Positions 17,736-26,957 are shown, numbered from the stretch's first letter. The stretch is DNA of 64,000 nt from Methylobacillus flagellatus KT (GCF_000013705.1 NC_007947.1:2108001-2172000); one strand, 5' to 3'. Notes: generated by a model from the sequence alone, not told the origin. Made by a program: numbers and translations.

Positions 17736-18995
17736 ATGGCCCGCTCTCTTACTATCAAGGCTGCATTGAGCTGGCCAATCCGCACTCTCATCCTCTGGCT
17801 GATGTGTTTCAGCCAGTGGTCACTGGCAGACCCGACCAAGGTCGTGGTGATGACCAGCTATCCGCAAGAAGTCGTCTCGCAATTCGAAGCAGCATTTGAG
17901 CAGCAATATCCGCAATACAAGCTGGAAGTGCTCTGGCGGCAGTCCCGCGATGCCATGGCCTATATCCAGGATACTTCTCATCGTGTCGATGTGTACTGGT
18001 CGCCCGCCCAACGCAACTTTGCACAGCTTGAAAAAATGCAGGCGTTCCAGCCGCTGAATATCGACCTCGATGGCTTGCCTGCGGCAGTCAACGGCTTTGC
18101 CTTGCGCGAAGGCAATCATATTGCCACGGAAATTGCGGGGTACGGCATCGTGAGCAACCCACAGGCGCTGGCGAGTGCCGGGTTGGCTGCACCAAGGAGC
18201 TGGACCGATCTCGCAGACCCTGCATTCAACGGCAAGATCGCATTGCCCGTGCCTTCCAAGGTAGGCTATGCTCCCCCTCTCATCGATATCCTGCTGCAGG
18301 GCTATGGCTGGCAGGATGGATGGAACCTGTTGCAGGCCATTGCCGCCAATGCCGAACTGGTGACTTCTGGTGCTACGTTCGTCAGTGATGATGTAGCCAG
18401 CGGTCGCTTGCTGGCCGGGCTTACCATCGATTTCTTCACGGCTTCGGCCATTGCGAATGGCGCCCCCTTGCAGTTTGTTTACCCGGAGCTGACCGGCTAT
18501 TCCCCTGCCCATCTTGCCATCCTGAAAAATGCCGGCAACCCCGCCGGTGCTCAGGCATTCAGCCGATTCGTGCTCTCCGAGAAGGGCCAGAAGCTGCTGT
18601 TCCATCCCGATATCCGCAAGTTGCCGGTGAGGCCATCGGTCTATGCAGACAAGCCCGCAGACTACTTCAACCCTTTCGAGAACAATCCCGTGTTCGTATA
18701 TGACACCCGGCGGGGACTTGCGCGCCAGGACATCATCAATGCCTTGTTTGATGCCATCATCACACGTAACCATGCCTCGCTGCAGCATGCCCTCAGCGCC
18801 ATCCGGGAGGCCAGCAGGCAGCTCGGGGCAGACGCACTGAATGTGGTGAAAGCCAGGCAATTGCTGAATACCCTGCCGATTGATGAAGCTGGGGCAGAAT
18901 CGATCACGTCACTGGATCCGGTCGAGGCCGATCATTGGCGGCACATCATGCATGACCGCTATGAAGAAGCTGCACGCATTGCGACAACCTATTGA
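17736..18995 (+). CDS. Periplasmic extracellular solute-binding protein (Fe3+/ABC type)
   Basis: The 419-residue product has a signal peptide (about 1-31, cut after 'SLA') and then a type II periplasmic binding fold starting 'TKVVVMTSYPQEVVSQFEAA'. The interior 'YGIVSNPQALASAGLAAPRSWTDLADP' resembles the ferric and thiamine/spermidine binding protein superfamily. No ABC permease or ATPase gene lies nearby, which is odd for such a protein. An AGGAAA ribosome site precedes the ATG, 27 bases after the receptor gene. It may pass a ligand from the receptor to the di-haem protein or to a transporter encoded elsewhere. Confidence 0.85.
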   Translation: MARSLTIKAALSWPIRTLILWLMCFSQWSLADPTKVVVMTSYPQEVVSQFEAAFEQQYPQYKLEVLWRQSRDAMAYIQDTSHRVDVYWSPAQRNFAQLEKMQAFQPLNIDLDGLPAAVNGFALREGNHIATEIAGYGIVSNPQALASAGLAAPRSWTDLADPAFNGKIALPVPSKVGYAPPLIDILLQGYGWQDGWNLLQAIAANAELVTSGATFVSDDVASGRLLAGLTIDFFTASAIANGAPLQFVYPELTGYSPAHLAILKNAGNPAGAQAFSRFVLSEKGQKLLFHPDIRKLPVRPSVYADKPADYFNPFENNPVFVYDTRRGLARQDIINALFDAIITRNHASLQHALSAIREASRQLGADALNVVKARQLLNTLPIDEAGAESITSLDPVEADHWRHIMHDRYEEAARIATTY

Positions 18996-19000
18996 GTGCA

Positions 19001-20353
19001 ATGCGCAACGCCCTGTCATTCCCGCTCGTTTTCATTGCCCTGTTTTCCAGCCTGACCCTCGGCACCGAGCAGGCGCAGGTCATGACGAATGACATCAGCC
19101 GGGAAGCCTATACACGCGCCATCGGCCCGCTGTCTGATGAGCAGAGGCAGCAATTCCTGCAAGGCCGCAGCCTGGTCAGGCAAAGCTGGATCATTTCACC
19201 TGCCGTGGACAATGAGATTGCCGGCCTAGGGCCTTTATACAACCGTAATTCCTGCATTGCCTGTCATGCCAAGAATGGCCGGGGCTTTGCACCCGGCTCG
19301 CCTGAAGAGTCCATGCGCGCCATGCTCGTGCGCCTGAGCCTGCCGGGAAAAACACACACGGGCGCGCCCCTGCCACATCCAGCCTATGGCGACCAATTAC
19401 AGGAGTTCGGCGCCCCTGGTATCGAAGCTGAAGGCCGAGCCCGCTTGCATTACGAAGATATCATCGTGGTGCTGAATGGAGGTGAGGCCATCCGCCTGCG
19501 CAAGCCAGTATTGAGCTTCAGCAGCTTAGCCTACGGCCCACTTCCTCATGACATTCAAACCTCGGCCCGCATTGCGCCTGCCATCTATGGCATGGGCCTG
19601 CTCGAGGCGATTGCGGACAACAGCTTGCTTGCATTGCAGAACACCCCCAAGCCCGGGCGGATCAAAGGGCGGGTAAACCGCGTTTGGAGCGTGGAACGAC
19701 AGCAGCAGGTCATCGGGCGTTTTGGCTGGAAAGCCAATGTCGCCACGCTGCGAGAGCAAACGGCCAGCGCCTTGGCAGGAGACATGGGCTTAAGCTCGCA
19801 CCTGTTCCCGCAAGGCAACTGCGCCGAGCGTCAGACAGCCTGCAGGCAAGCTCCCACCCCAGGCCATCCGGAAATTTCGACCACCCAGCTCGCACACATG
19901 GAATTCTACCAATTGGCGCTAGCCGCACCCTCCCCGCGCCGCCAAGAGGATCCCCGCGTGCAACAGGGCGCAATGCTGTTCCGCCAGGCCCAGTGTGCAG
20001 CCTGCCACCTGCCCGCAATCAAGACTGGTGAATTTCCCAGGCTGGCGCCGCTGGGCAACCTGACCATTGCCCCTTACACAGACTTGCTGTTACATGATAT
20101 GGGGCCAGGGCTGGCAGACCATCGGCCTGATTTTTCCGCCAGCGGCAGCGAGTGGCGCACCCCTCCGCTCTGGGGAATCGGCCTGGCAAAAAAGGTGGAG
20201 CCGAATGCAGGCTTCCTGCACGATGGCCGTGCCAGGACGATATTGGAAGCCATCCTGTGGCATGGTGGTGAAGCGCAGGAGGCCCGCGACATGGTGCAAC
20301 AGATGTCTCCCGAGGACAGGCAATCGCTGCTCGACTTCATCGAGTCGCTTTAA
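19001..20353 (+). CDS. Di-haem oxidoreductase (DUF1111, peroxidase-like)
   Basis: The 450-residue periplasmic c-type cytochrome has a signal peptide (about 1-26). Haem sites are CIACH at 85-89 and CAACH at 332-336, with further family sequence 'GFLHDGRARTILEAILWHGGEA' near the end. The family is distantly related to MauG and di-haem peroxidases and is often wrongly called thiol oxidoreductase. Homologues commonly sit beside iron-uptake genes. It follows the binding-protein stop within a few bases. A TTG at 18992 that overlaps that stop is an alternative start. Its substrate is unknown; a redox step on a metal complex is inferred. Confidence 0.88.
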   Translation: MRNALSFPLVFIALFSSLTLGTEQAQVMTNDISREAYTRAIGPLSDEQRQQFLQGRSLVRQSWIISPAVDNEIAGLGPLYNRNSCIACHAKNGRGFAPGSPEESMRAMLVRLSLPGKTHTGAPLPHPAYGDQLQEFGAPGIEAEGRARLHYEDIIVVLNGGEAIRLRKPVLSFSSLAYGPLPHDIQTSARIAPAIYGMGLLEAIADNSLLALQNTPKPGRIKGRVNRVWSVERQQQVIGRFGWKANVATLREQTASALAGDMGLSSHLFPQGNCAERQTACRQAPTPGHPEISTTQLAHMEFYQLALAAPSPRRQEDPRVQQGAMLFRQAQCAACHLPAIKTGEFPRLAPLGNLTIAPYTDLLLHDMGPGLADHRPDFSASGSEWRTPPLWGIGLAKKVEPNAGFLHDGRARTILEAILWHGGEAQEARDMVQQMSPEDRQSLLDFIESL

Positions 20354-20476
20354 CAAGTTCGACGCAACGCCCCTGACTAAGCGCTCTGCCGCAGTGAGTA
20401 CGAGCTCGTCCAAGCGACCAGGTTTTGTCAGCGGTCCTTAATCTCCGGTATAGGCTTGCTGCGAAAGGATTATCAT

Positions 20477-20509
20477 ATGTTTGTCCGCAGATTTCTTTAC
20501 ACGCACTGA
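20477..20509 (+). CDS. Possible 10-codon leader ORF before the SulP gene
   Basis: ATG 20477 opens a 10-residue frame (MFVRRFLYTH) with AAAGGA seven bases upstream, a better ribosome site than the SulP gene itself has. It stops at 20509, four bases before the SulP ATG, so ribosomes ending here could restart on SulP. An alternative is that translation begins at TTG 20481 in the SulP frame, using the same ribosome site. Confidence 0.3.
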   Translation: MFVRRFLYTH

Positions 20510-20513
20510 TATC

Positions 20514-22160
20514 ATGATCGCCATTCTCGAAGCCAAGCACGCCGGCCTGCTCTCTCGTCAATATTGGTCCCGCAACATCATGTCCGGATTGATCGTCGGC
20601 GTTGTGGCCCTTCCGCTGGCCATGGCCTTTGCGATCGCCTCCGGCGCCAAGCCTGAACAAGGGTTATATACGGCGATAGTGGCAGGCACACTCGCCTCCC
20701 TGTTCGGCGGCAGCCGGCTGCAGATTACCGGGCCGACGGGGGCATTCATCGTCATTCTCTCCGGCATTACAGCGAAATATGGCATTGCCGGCCTGCAGAT
20801 CGCCACCCTGATGGCAGGCGCAATGCTGTTGCTCATGGGGCTGGCACGCATGGGAAGCGTGATTCGGTATATCCCGGAACCTGTGATCATCGGCTTTACC
20901 AGCGGAATCGCCGTCATTATTTTCGTAGGGCAGTGGCAGGATTTTTTTGGCCTTGCTCCACAAGCATCGCATCATTTTCATGAAAAGCTGTTGCACCTGG
21001 TCGAAGCGCTGCCGCAGCTGCAATGGCAGACTTCATTACTTGGCGCGTTCACGCTGGCAGTGCTGGTCCTGTCCAACCGGTACTTGAAAAAGATTCCTGG
21101 TCCCCTGGTCGCCATCGTGGCAGCCACTGTCGTGCAGTCCGTCTTCCAATTTCAGCAAGTTGCTACCATTGGCAGCGCATTCGGCGGCATTCCGCAGGCA
21201 TTACCGCATTTTTCCCTCCCCGAAGGCATCGGCCCCGCTGTCATGATCGAGCTGATCGGCCCAGCGTTCACTATTGCATTGTTGGGCGCCATCGAATCAC
21301 TGCTGTCAGCCGTCGTGGCGGACAATATGGCAGGAACACGCCACCAGCCGAACCAGGAGCTGATTGGACAAGGCATTGCCAATATCGCCTCGCCATTGTT
21401 TGGCGGCTTTGCCGCCACCGGCGCGCTGGCGCGTACCGCCACCAACATCCGCAACGGAGCCAACAGCCCGTTGTCCGGCATCGTACATGCCGTCACTCTG
21501 GTGTTGATCGTGGTCTTGCTGGCCCCATTGGCCGTGAATGCTCCCCTGGCGGCGCTGGCGGCCATCTTGTTCGTGGTGGCCTATAACATGAGCGAAGTCC
21601 ATCGCTTCCTGCATATTGCCAGGACTGCGCCGCGGGCGGATGTCGCCGTGCTGCTGATCACTTTCCTGCTTACCGTATTCAGCGACCTGGTCATTGCCGT
21701 CAATATCGGCGTCGTACTTGCCGCACTGCTGTTCATGAAACGCATGGCGGACACGGTGAATGTGACGCAGCTGAGTGATGACGACTTGCAGCAGGAATAT
21801 GGCCCGCATGCATGGCACCTGCCGCCGGGCACACTGGTATACCGCCTGGAAGGACCTTTTTTCTTTGGAGCGGCCGAGCACCTGCAGCGCCGCCTGCAAA
21901 CCATAGGCGAGAACACCGACACCATCGTGCTGCGTATGGCGCGCGTGCCGATCATGGATGCTACCGGTCTGCAGGCGTTGTGGAACCTGCTGGATACATG
22001 CAAGCAACACAATATTCGACTAGTGATTGTGGAAGCCAGGCCCAATATTCTGGAGAAGCTGCGCCGCTCGGGGATTATCGGCCAGATAGGCCCGCATCAT
22101 GTGCTGCCCCACCTGCACTTACTATGGCAGGAGGCACCTTCCTCGCCCTTGCCTGGTTGA
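20514..22160 (+). CDS. SulP family anion transporter with STAS domain
   Basis: The 548-residue inner-membrane protein has about 10-14 hydrophobic segments. The SulP signature region is 'GLIVGVVALPLAMAFAIASG' at about 25-44, then 'YTAIVAGTLASLFGGS' and 'ITGPTGAFIVILSGI'. A C-terminal STAS domain follows (about 435-540) with 'RVPIMDATGLQALWNLL'. SulP proteins carry sulfate, bicarbonate or other anions by symport or exchange; the substrate cannot be set from sequence. ATG 20514 lacks a strong ribosome site, and a TTG 33 bases upstream is possible. No carbonic anhydrase gene is beside it. Confidence 0.9.
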   Translation: MIAILEAKHAGLLSRQYWSRNIMSGLIVGVVALPLAMAFAIASGAKPEQGLYTAIVAGTLASLFGGSRLQITGPTGAFIVILSGITAKYGIAGLQIATLMAGAMLLLMGLARMGSVIRYIPEPVIIGFTSGIAVIIFVGQWQDFFGLAPQASHHFHEKLLHLVEALPQLQWQTSLLGAFTLAVLVLSNRYLKKIPGPLVAIVAATVVQSVFQFQQVATIGSAFGGIPQALPHFSLPEGIGPAVMIELIGPAFTIALLGAIESLLSAVVADNMAGTRHQPNQELIGQGIANIASPLFGGFAATGALARTATNIRNGANSPLSGIVHAVTLVLIVVLLAPLAVNAPLAALAAILFVVAYNMSEVHRFLHIARTAPRADVAVLLITFLLTVFSDLVIAVNIGVVLAALLFMKRMADTVNVTQLSDDDLQQEYGPHAWHLPPGTLVYRLEGPFFFGAAEHLQRRLQTIGENTDTIVLRMARVPIMDATGLQALWNLLDTCKQHNIRLVIVEARPNILEKLRRSGIIGQIGPHHVLPHLHLLWQEAPSSPLPG

Positions 22161-22257
22161 CACAGTCTGCGATGGTATCCAGCCCGCCCCATCCCAGGCT
22201 GTCGCTGGACATAAAAAAATTGGCGCTATCTTCATCATCTTTGTTAAGATAGCCGCC

Positions 22258-22335
22258 ACGCTAGGGGTCCTGAAGAGCCAATCTTCTGGTGAGATATACC
22301 CTTGAACCTGAACTGGATAATGCCAGCGTAGGAAA
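22258..22335 (+). promoter_or_regulatory. TPP (thiamine pyrophosphate) riboswitch, THI box
   Basis: The sequence contains the conserved TPP aptamer cores: GGGGTCC, GGTGAGATATACCC and CTTGAACCTGAACTGGATAA followed by TGCCAGCGTAGGAAA. The closing helix P1 pairs ACGCT (22258-22262) with AGCGT (22325-22329). It lies 90 bases upstream of the TonB receptor start at 22425 on the same strand. TPP binding normally lowers expression of the gene below. The upstream 12-pair hairpin at 22221-22258 may be the end of the SulP transcript or part of the promoter. Confidence 0.93.
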
Positions 22336-22339
22336 GCGC

Positions 22340-22377
22340 AAAGCCACTAAGGTCCATTCTGCCTATCTGGGGCTTTT
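22340..22377 (+). terminator. Possible expression platform of the TPP riboswitch
   Basis: AAAGCC (22340-22345) can pair with GGCTTT (22371-22376), with a small AGG/CCT helix inside and a short run of T after it. It directly follows the aptamer, so it could be a weak conditional terminator. The T-run is short, so control of translation is equally possible. Confidence 0.4.
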
Positions 22378-22424
22378 CGTCCGTTCCTGCGCGTGCCTGT
22401 CCCTAACGCGAGTGAACGCACACC

Positions 22425-24584
22425 ATGCCTGCCTCTACTTTCCGTCCACACATCAACATGCTGGCTATCGCCTGCGTATTTTCACCGGCAGCCCAAGCCC
22501 AGGATGCCAGCAAGGCCGATCACCCATCACTACCTGAGACCGTCGTCACCTCCGCGCCTGCCGGCAGCCCGGCACGCCGCGCCAGTGTCGGCAGCTTTCC
22601 CGAAGCATCCTTGCTGGACACGCCAGCTTCCATCAACGTGATCACCCATGAGCAAATGCAGGATCGCAGCATACGCTCCGCCACTGATGCGGTGAAATGG
22701 GATGCCAGCGTACAGAACTCCTACAATGCGGTCGGGCTGGCAGACTGGTTTGCCATCCGTGGATTTGTGCTTAATCAAGGCGCCAACTACCGCAAGGATG
22801 GCATGGTGATTCTTGCGCAAGCCATGGTGCCCATGGAAAACAAGGAGCGCATCGAGATTCTCAAGGGCCTTGCAGGAATGCAGGCAGGGATTGCTTCATC
22901 AGGCGGTATAATCAACTATGTGACCAAGCGCCCTACCGACGTCCCATTGCGTTCGGCAACATTCGAAGTTCGCGAACGCGGTACGGTATACGGCGCCGTC
23001 GACCTGAGTGGCCGCTCAGAAGATGGTATCTTCGGTTATCGCATCAATGCCGCAGCGGAAGACATCAAATCTTATGTCGATGGCTCGACCGGCAACCGCA
23101 ACTTCATTTCTGGGGCATTCGATTTTCACCTCAGTCCCCGGGCATTGCTGCAGCTTGATCTCGACTACCAGCACAAGTCACAGCTGACCGTGCCGGGATT
23201 TCAGCTGCTGGGGCCGGAGCAAAGAATCCCGACCGGTGTCAGTGCCAAACAAATGCTCAACGATCAATCCTGGAGCCGGCCAGTGGTGGATGATAGCTAC
23301 AATATCGGGCTGAAGTTCAATTATGAGTTGAATGACCACTGGCATACCACCCTGCAGGCCAACCAATCGACCCTGCATCGCGATGATGCCGTGACCTTGC
23401 CTTCAGGCTGCCAGACGCAAGGACTGATAGTCGGTTTCTGCAGCGACGGCAGCTATTCGATGTATGACTTGCGCCGCAAGAACGACAAGCGCTCGATCAC
23501 CGCCACCCAGGCTCTGCTGCAAGGCAACTTCACGACAGCCAGCGTACACCATGAGCTCATTGCCGGCCTGTCGACGCTGAACCGTCGCGATCATTTTGCC
23601 GACTATGTGTACAACTATGTGGGTGAAAGCAATATCTACGCGCCCGTCTACTATGACAACTTCCCACTTGCCGACGTCAACCCCGTGCGTTTGCGTCGTA
23701 AGGATGAAGAGCGCGCACTGTTCGTGCAGGATGTAATGTCCCTGACCAACCAGCTCAAGCTGCATGCCGGCGTGCGTTATGTACAGTTCAAGCGTGATCA
23801 GTTCAACTCATCAGGGGTGTTGACGCACCGCACGGATGACGATTTTGTCTTGCCCAACCTCGCGCTGGTTTACAAGCTGCAGCCGGAACTGGCGGTGTAT
23901 GGTGCCTACTCACAAGGCCTGGAGCCAGGCGGTACGGCACCCACAGGCACGACTAACGCAGAAGTCATCATGGATCCCAACAAGTCCAGGCAAGTCGAGT
24001 TCGGCGTGAAAGCGGAAGTGACACCGAGCGTCAGTGTATCTGCCGCCGTATTCGAGATCAAGCGCAAGAATGAATATGTGGATGCCACACCCACCTACGT
24101 CGTCAATGGCACGCAGGTCAACCGTGGCCTTGAATTTGCCGCCCAAGGACGCGTCACTCGCAACTGGGCGCTGAGCGCCAGCGTCACCGCCTTGCAGGCA
24201 AGGGCCGAAGGCACGGGCGATGACCGTATCGAAGACAAACAAGCCGGCAATGTACCGAGGTTCAGGTCTGCGCTGTACAGCGAATATACCTGGCCTGGCT
24301 TGCCTGCGCTCAAGCTGAACGCGGCATGGATTTATTCAAGTAGCAAGGCCTTCGCGCCAAGCAACGAGATTGCGGCATTGAACAGAAAAGTGGAGGGCTA
24401 CCATGTCCTGAACCTGGGCGGCGCCTATACTACCAAGCTCGGCAATACAGCAACCACCTTCCGCTTTGGCGTAGACAACGTATTCAACAAGTTCTATTGG
24501 GGAGATGCGTCCAGCGCATTCGGCGGCTACCTGATTCCCGGTGCACCGCGCATCTTCCGCCTGTCCGCGCAAATCGATTTCTAA
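22425..24584 (+). CDS. TonB-dependent receptor, probable thiamine (or precursor) uptake
   Basis: The 719-residue product has a signal peptide (about 1-26, ending 'SPAAQAQ'). The plug domain shows 'DTPASINVITHEQMQDRSIRS' style sequence near 65-85 and 'WFAIRGFVLNQG'. The barrel ends in Phe ('RLSAQIDF'). By general sequence it resembles the siderophore-receptor class, but the TPP riboswitch upstream argues that its ligand is thiamine, a phosphate ester or a pyrimidine precursor. Family resemblance alone would have suggested a ferric siderophore. It is a single-gene transcript as far as can be seen, ending convergently with the DUF779 gene. Confidence 0.9.
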   Translation: MPASTFRPHINMLAIACVFSPAAQAQDASKADHPSLPETVVTSAPAGSPARRASVGSFPEASLLDTPASINVITHEQMQDRSIRSATDAVKWDASVQNSYNAVGLADWFAIRGFVLNQGANYRKDGMVILAQAMVPMENKERIEILKGLAGMQAGIASSGGIINYVTKRPTDVPLRSATFEVRERGTVYGAVDLSGRSEDGIFGYRINAAAEDIKSYVDGSTGNRNFISGAFDFHLSPRALLQLDLDYQHKSQLTVPGFQLLGPEQRIPTGVSAKQMLNDQSWSRPVVDDSYNIGLKFNYELNDHWHTTLQANQSTLHRDDAVTLPSGCQTQGLIVGFCSDGSYSMYDLRRKNDKRSITATQALLQGNFTTASVHHELIAGLSTLNRRDHFADYVYNYVGESNIYAPVYYDNFPLADVNPVRLRRKDEERALFVQDVMSLTNQLKLHAGVRYVQFKRDQFNSSGVLTHRTDDDFVLPNLALVYKLQPELAVYGAYSQGLEPGGTAPTGTTNAEVIMDPNKSRQVEFGVKAEVTPSVSVSAAVFEIKRKNEYVDATPTYVVNGTQVNRGLEFAAQGRVTRNWALSASVTALQARAEGTGDDRIEDKQAGNVPRFRSALYSEYTWPGLPALKLNAAWIYSSSKAFAPSNEIAALNRKVEGYHVLNLGGAYTTKLGNTATTFRFGVDNVFNKFYWGDASSAFGGYLIPGAPRIFRLSAQIDF

Positions 24585-24672
24585 CCCGCGCAGCAGATTG
24601 TTCCTTGGAGCAGCATCTCTAGGAGCATGCGGTTCATGTCAATCCAACCTGTTGCAGAAAAATAGTTGCGAC

Positions 24673-24725
24673 GTGATGGCGGCCAGAGCTACCGTCAACG
24701 GTGCCCCGAGCCGGGCCGCCATCAC
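24673..24725. repeat. Large inverted repeat between convergent genes
   Basis: GTGATGGCGGCC (24673-24684) is perfectly complementary to GGCCGCCATCAC (24714-24725). Inside is a second hairpin ACCGT-CA-ACGGT (24691-24702). The right arm covers the stop codon of the DUF779 gene. The structure could end transcription from both sides, although no T-run follows directly. Confidence 0.5.
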
Positions 24726-25096
24726 CCACACTGCTCCACAGGCTCCAGATCCTGCAACTCCTCATCCGTGAACAACCGGGAATGGATGAGGAAATGCTTC
24801 CCTGTCGCCTGCTCCAGTGAAAACATGCCACCGTGACCGGCAATGGCATCCAGCGTCAAATGTGTATGCTGCCAATATTCAAACTGGGTCTTGTTCATGT
24901 AGAACGGCACACCATGCACCGTTCCCACCTTGACATCTGATGCCCCCAGCAAGAACTCTCCCTCCTGCAGGCACATGGGTGCACTGCCTTCACAGCAGCC
25001 ACCTGACTGATGGAACATCAAGCTGCCATGCCTGGCCTTCAACTCATCGATCAATGCGGCTGCCGCTGGGGTGGCCACTATCCGGCTCGCGCTCAT
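24722..25096 (-). CDS. DUF779 domain protein
   Basis: The 124-residue cytoplasmic protein of the DUF779 family has a conserved Cys-rich segment 'MFHQSGGCCEGSAPMC' near residues 27-42 and the family motif 'WQHTHLTLDAIAGHGGMFSLE'. DUF779 genes are very often next to aldehyde dehydrogenase genes of the acetaldehyde type, as here; the biochemical role is unknown. The cysteines could bind a metal. I chose ATG 25096 because GGAGG is six bases upstream; the open frame extends to 25153. A terminator separates it from the dehydrogenase gene. Confidence 0.88.
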   Translation of the reverse strand: MSASRIVATPAAAALIDELKARHGSLMFHQSGGCCEGSAPMCLQEGEFLLGASDVKVGTVHGVPFYMNKTQFEYWQHTHLTLDAIAGHGGMFSLEQATGKHFLIHSRLFTDEELQDLEPVEQCG

Positions 25097-25127
25097 ATTC
25101 ATCCTCCAGACCAAGAGATGCAGAAAG

Positions 25128-25162
25128 AAAAACGCCTGGGTTAGACCAGCCAACCCAGGCGT
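25128..25162 (-). terminator. Terminator after the aldehyde dehydrogenase gene
   Basis: On the minus strand the 11-base arms ACGCCTGGGTT and AACCCAGGCGT enclose a nine-base loop and are followed by TTTTT (25132-25128). It is among the strongest terminators in the window. It lies between the dehydrogenase stop and the DUF779 ribosome site. Confidence 0.9.
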
Positions 25163-25186
25163 CCATTCCCTTAACCTCGGGCTATC

Positions 25187-26707
25187 CTAGAAAAAGCCCA
25201 ATGCATTGGGGCTGTAACTGACCAGGAGATTCTTGGTTTGCTGGTAATGATCCAGCATCATGCGGTGGTTCTCGCGGCCAATGCCGGACTGCTTATAACC
25301 GCCGAATGCAGCGTGCGCTGGATACAAGTGGTAGCAATTGGTCCAGACGCGGCCGGCCTGGATCCCGCGACCAACACGGTAAGCACGGCTGCCGTCACGG
25401 GTCCATAAACCTGCACCCAGGCCGTACATGGTGTCATTGGCGATTTCCAGCGCTTCCTTCTCGTCCTTGAAAGTCGTAACAGACAAAACCGGCCCGAAGA
25501 TTTCTTCCTGGAAAATGCGCATCTTGTTGTGGCCCTTGAACACGGTTGGCTCGATATAGTAGCCTTCGCTCAGGTCGCCTGGCAGCTTGGTTGCATTTCC
25601 GCCGGTCAGCAACTGTGCGCCCTCTTCCAGTCCCAACTTGATATAGGACATGATGATCTCTACCTGCTCGCTGGAAGCCTGCGCCCCGATCATTGTGGAC
25701 TTGTCCAGTGGACTGCCCTGTTTGATCGCCTTGACACGCTTGATCGCACGCTCGATGAACTGTTCGTAGATGGACTCCTGGATCAGTGCACGGCTAGGAC
25801 AGGTGCAGATTTCGCCTTGGTTCAATGCGAACAGGGTAAAACCTTCCAGTGCCTTATCGAAATAGGCATCGTCCTTATCCATCACATCTTCAAAGAAGAT
25901 ATTGGGAGACTTGCCGCCAAGCTCGAGTGTCACCGGAATCAAGTTCTGGCTCGCGTATTGCATGATCAGTCGGCCAACGGAGGTGGAGCCGGTGAAGGCA
26001 ATCTTGGCGATACGCGGACTGGTTGCAAGCGCCTTTCCCGCCTCGACGCCATGGCCATTCACCACATTCAGCACGCCGGGAGGCAATAGATCGCCTATCA
26101 GCTCCATGACAACCAAAATCGACGCCGGCGTCTGCTCAGCAGGTTTCATGACGATACAATTGCCCGCAGCCAGCGCTGGGGCCAGCTTCCATGCTGCCAT
26201 CAAAATAGGGAAGTTCCATGGAATGATCTGGCCGACCACACCCAGCGGCTCATGGAAGTGATAAGCCACAGTCTCATGATCGATTTCGCTGATACCGCCT
26301 TCCTGGGTACGGATGCAACTAGCGAAATAACGGAAATGGTCGATCGCCAGCGGAATGTCGGCAGCCATGGTTTCACGGATGGGCTTTCCGTTATCGATGG
26401 TCTCCGCAATCGCGATAGTTTCCAGGTTGGCTTCCATCACATCGGCAATCTTGAGGAGGATATTGGCACGTCCGGTCCCTGAAGTCCTGGCCCAGGCCTC
26501 CTTGGCCGCATGTGCGGCATCCAAGGCCAGGTTGATATCCTTTTCATTCGATCGCGGCACCTGGCAGAATACCTTGCCAGTCACCGGGCTGATGTTGTCG
26601 AAGTACTCGCCATCCACCGGCGCAACCCATTGCCCTCCAATATAATTGTCATACTTATTTTTGTACGGAACCTTAATACCTAGGCCTTTCAAGCTATCCA
26701 GACTCAT
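25187..26707 (-). CDS. NAD(P)-dependent aldehyde dehydrogenase (acetaldehyde type)
   Basis: The 506-residue cytoplasmic enzyme oxidises an aldehyde to the acid. The general base Glu262 is in '[15 protein letters not shown]', and the nucleophile is Cys301 in '[15 protein letters not shown]'. The cofactor loop is 'FTGSTSVGR' at 238-246. The 'GEICTCPSR' form and the DUF779 neighbour fit the ExaC/AldB-like acetaldehyde group rather than a formaldehyde enzyme; exact substrate is inferred. ATG 26707 is preceded by GGAGGAG; the frame runs to 26776 without a ribosome site. Confidence 0.93.
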   Translation of the reverse strand: MSLDSLKGLGIKVPYKNKYDNYIGGQWVAPVDGEYFDNISPVTGKVFCQVPRSNEKDINLALDAAHAAKEAWARTSGTGRANILLKIADVMEANLETIAIAETIDNGKPIRETMAADIPLAIDHFRYFASCIRTQEGGISEIDHETVAYHFHEPLGVVGQIIPWNFPILMAAWKLAPALAAGNCIVMKPAEQTPASILVVMELIGDLLPPGVLNVVNGHGVEAGKALATSPRIAKIAFTGSTSVGRLIMQYASQNLIPVTLELGGKSPNIFFEDVMDKDDAYFDKALEGFTLFALNQGEICTCPSRALIQESIYEQFIERAIKRVKAIKQGSPLDKSTMIGAQASSEQVEIIMSYIKLGLEEGAQLLTGGNATKLPGDLSEGYYIEPTVFKGHNKMRIFQEEIFGPVLSVTTFKDEKEALEIANDTMYGLGAGLWTRDGSRAYRVGRGIQAGRVWTNCYHLYPAHAAFGGYKQSGIGRENHRMMLDHYQQTKNLLVSYSPNALGFF

Positions 26708-26795
26708 TACTACACTCCTCCACGAGTTATTAACGATTGCACAGGACTGCCACGATCTGATGTCGGAATACAACATCCCGCGCCTACGTTTCGTT

Positions 26796-26824
26796 AATAT
26801 ACTACCTAGTCTAGTTTTTGTCTT
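26796..26824 (-). promoter_or_regulatory. Possible promoter of the aldehyde dehydrogenase gene
   Basis: On the minus strand AAGACA (26824-26819) and TATATT (26801-26796) are 17 bases apart, a fair sigma-70 match. The start would be about 95 bases before the dehydrogenase ATG. Confidence 0.4.
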
Positions 26825-26957
26825 ACATTGAGCCTGTTTTTTGAAGGAAAAACGGAAAAATCCCCGTACCGTGCAGTTTCACCTGGCTACCTGAACTGAA
26901 AGGATCAAGTGTTGGCAAAATGGATATCGTTGAGCAACAAATACTGACGCTCTAAAG

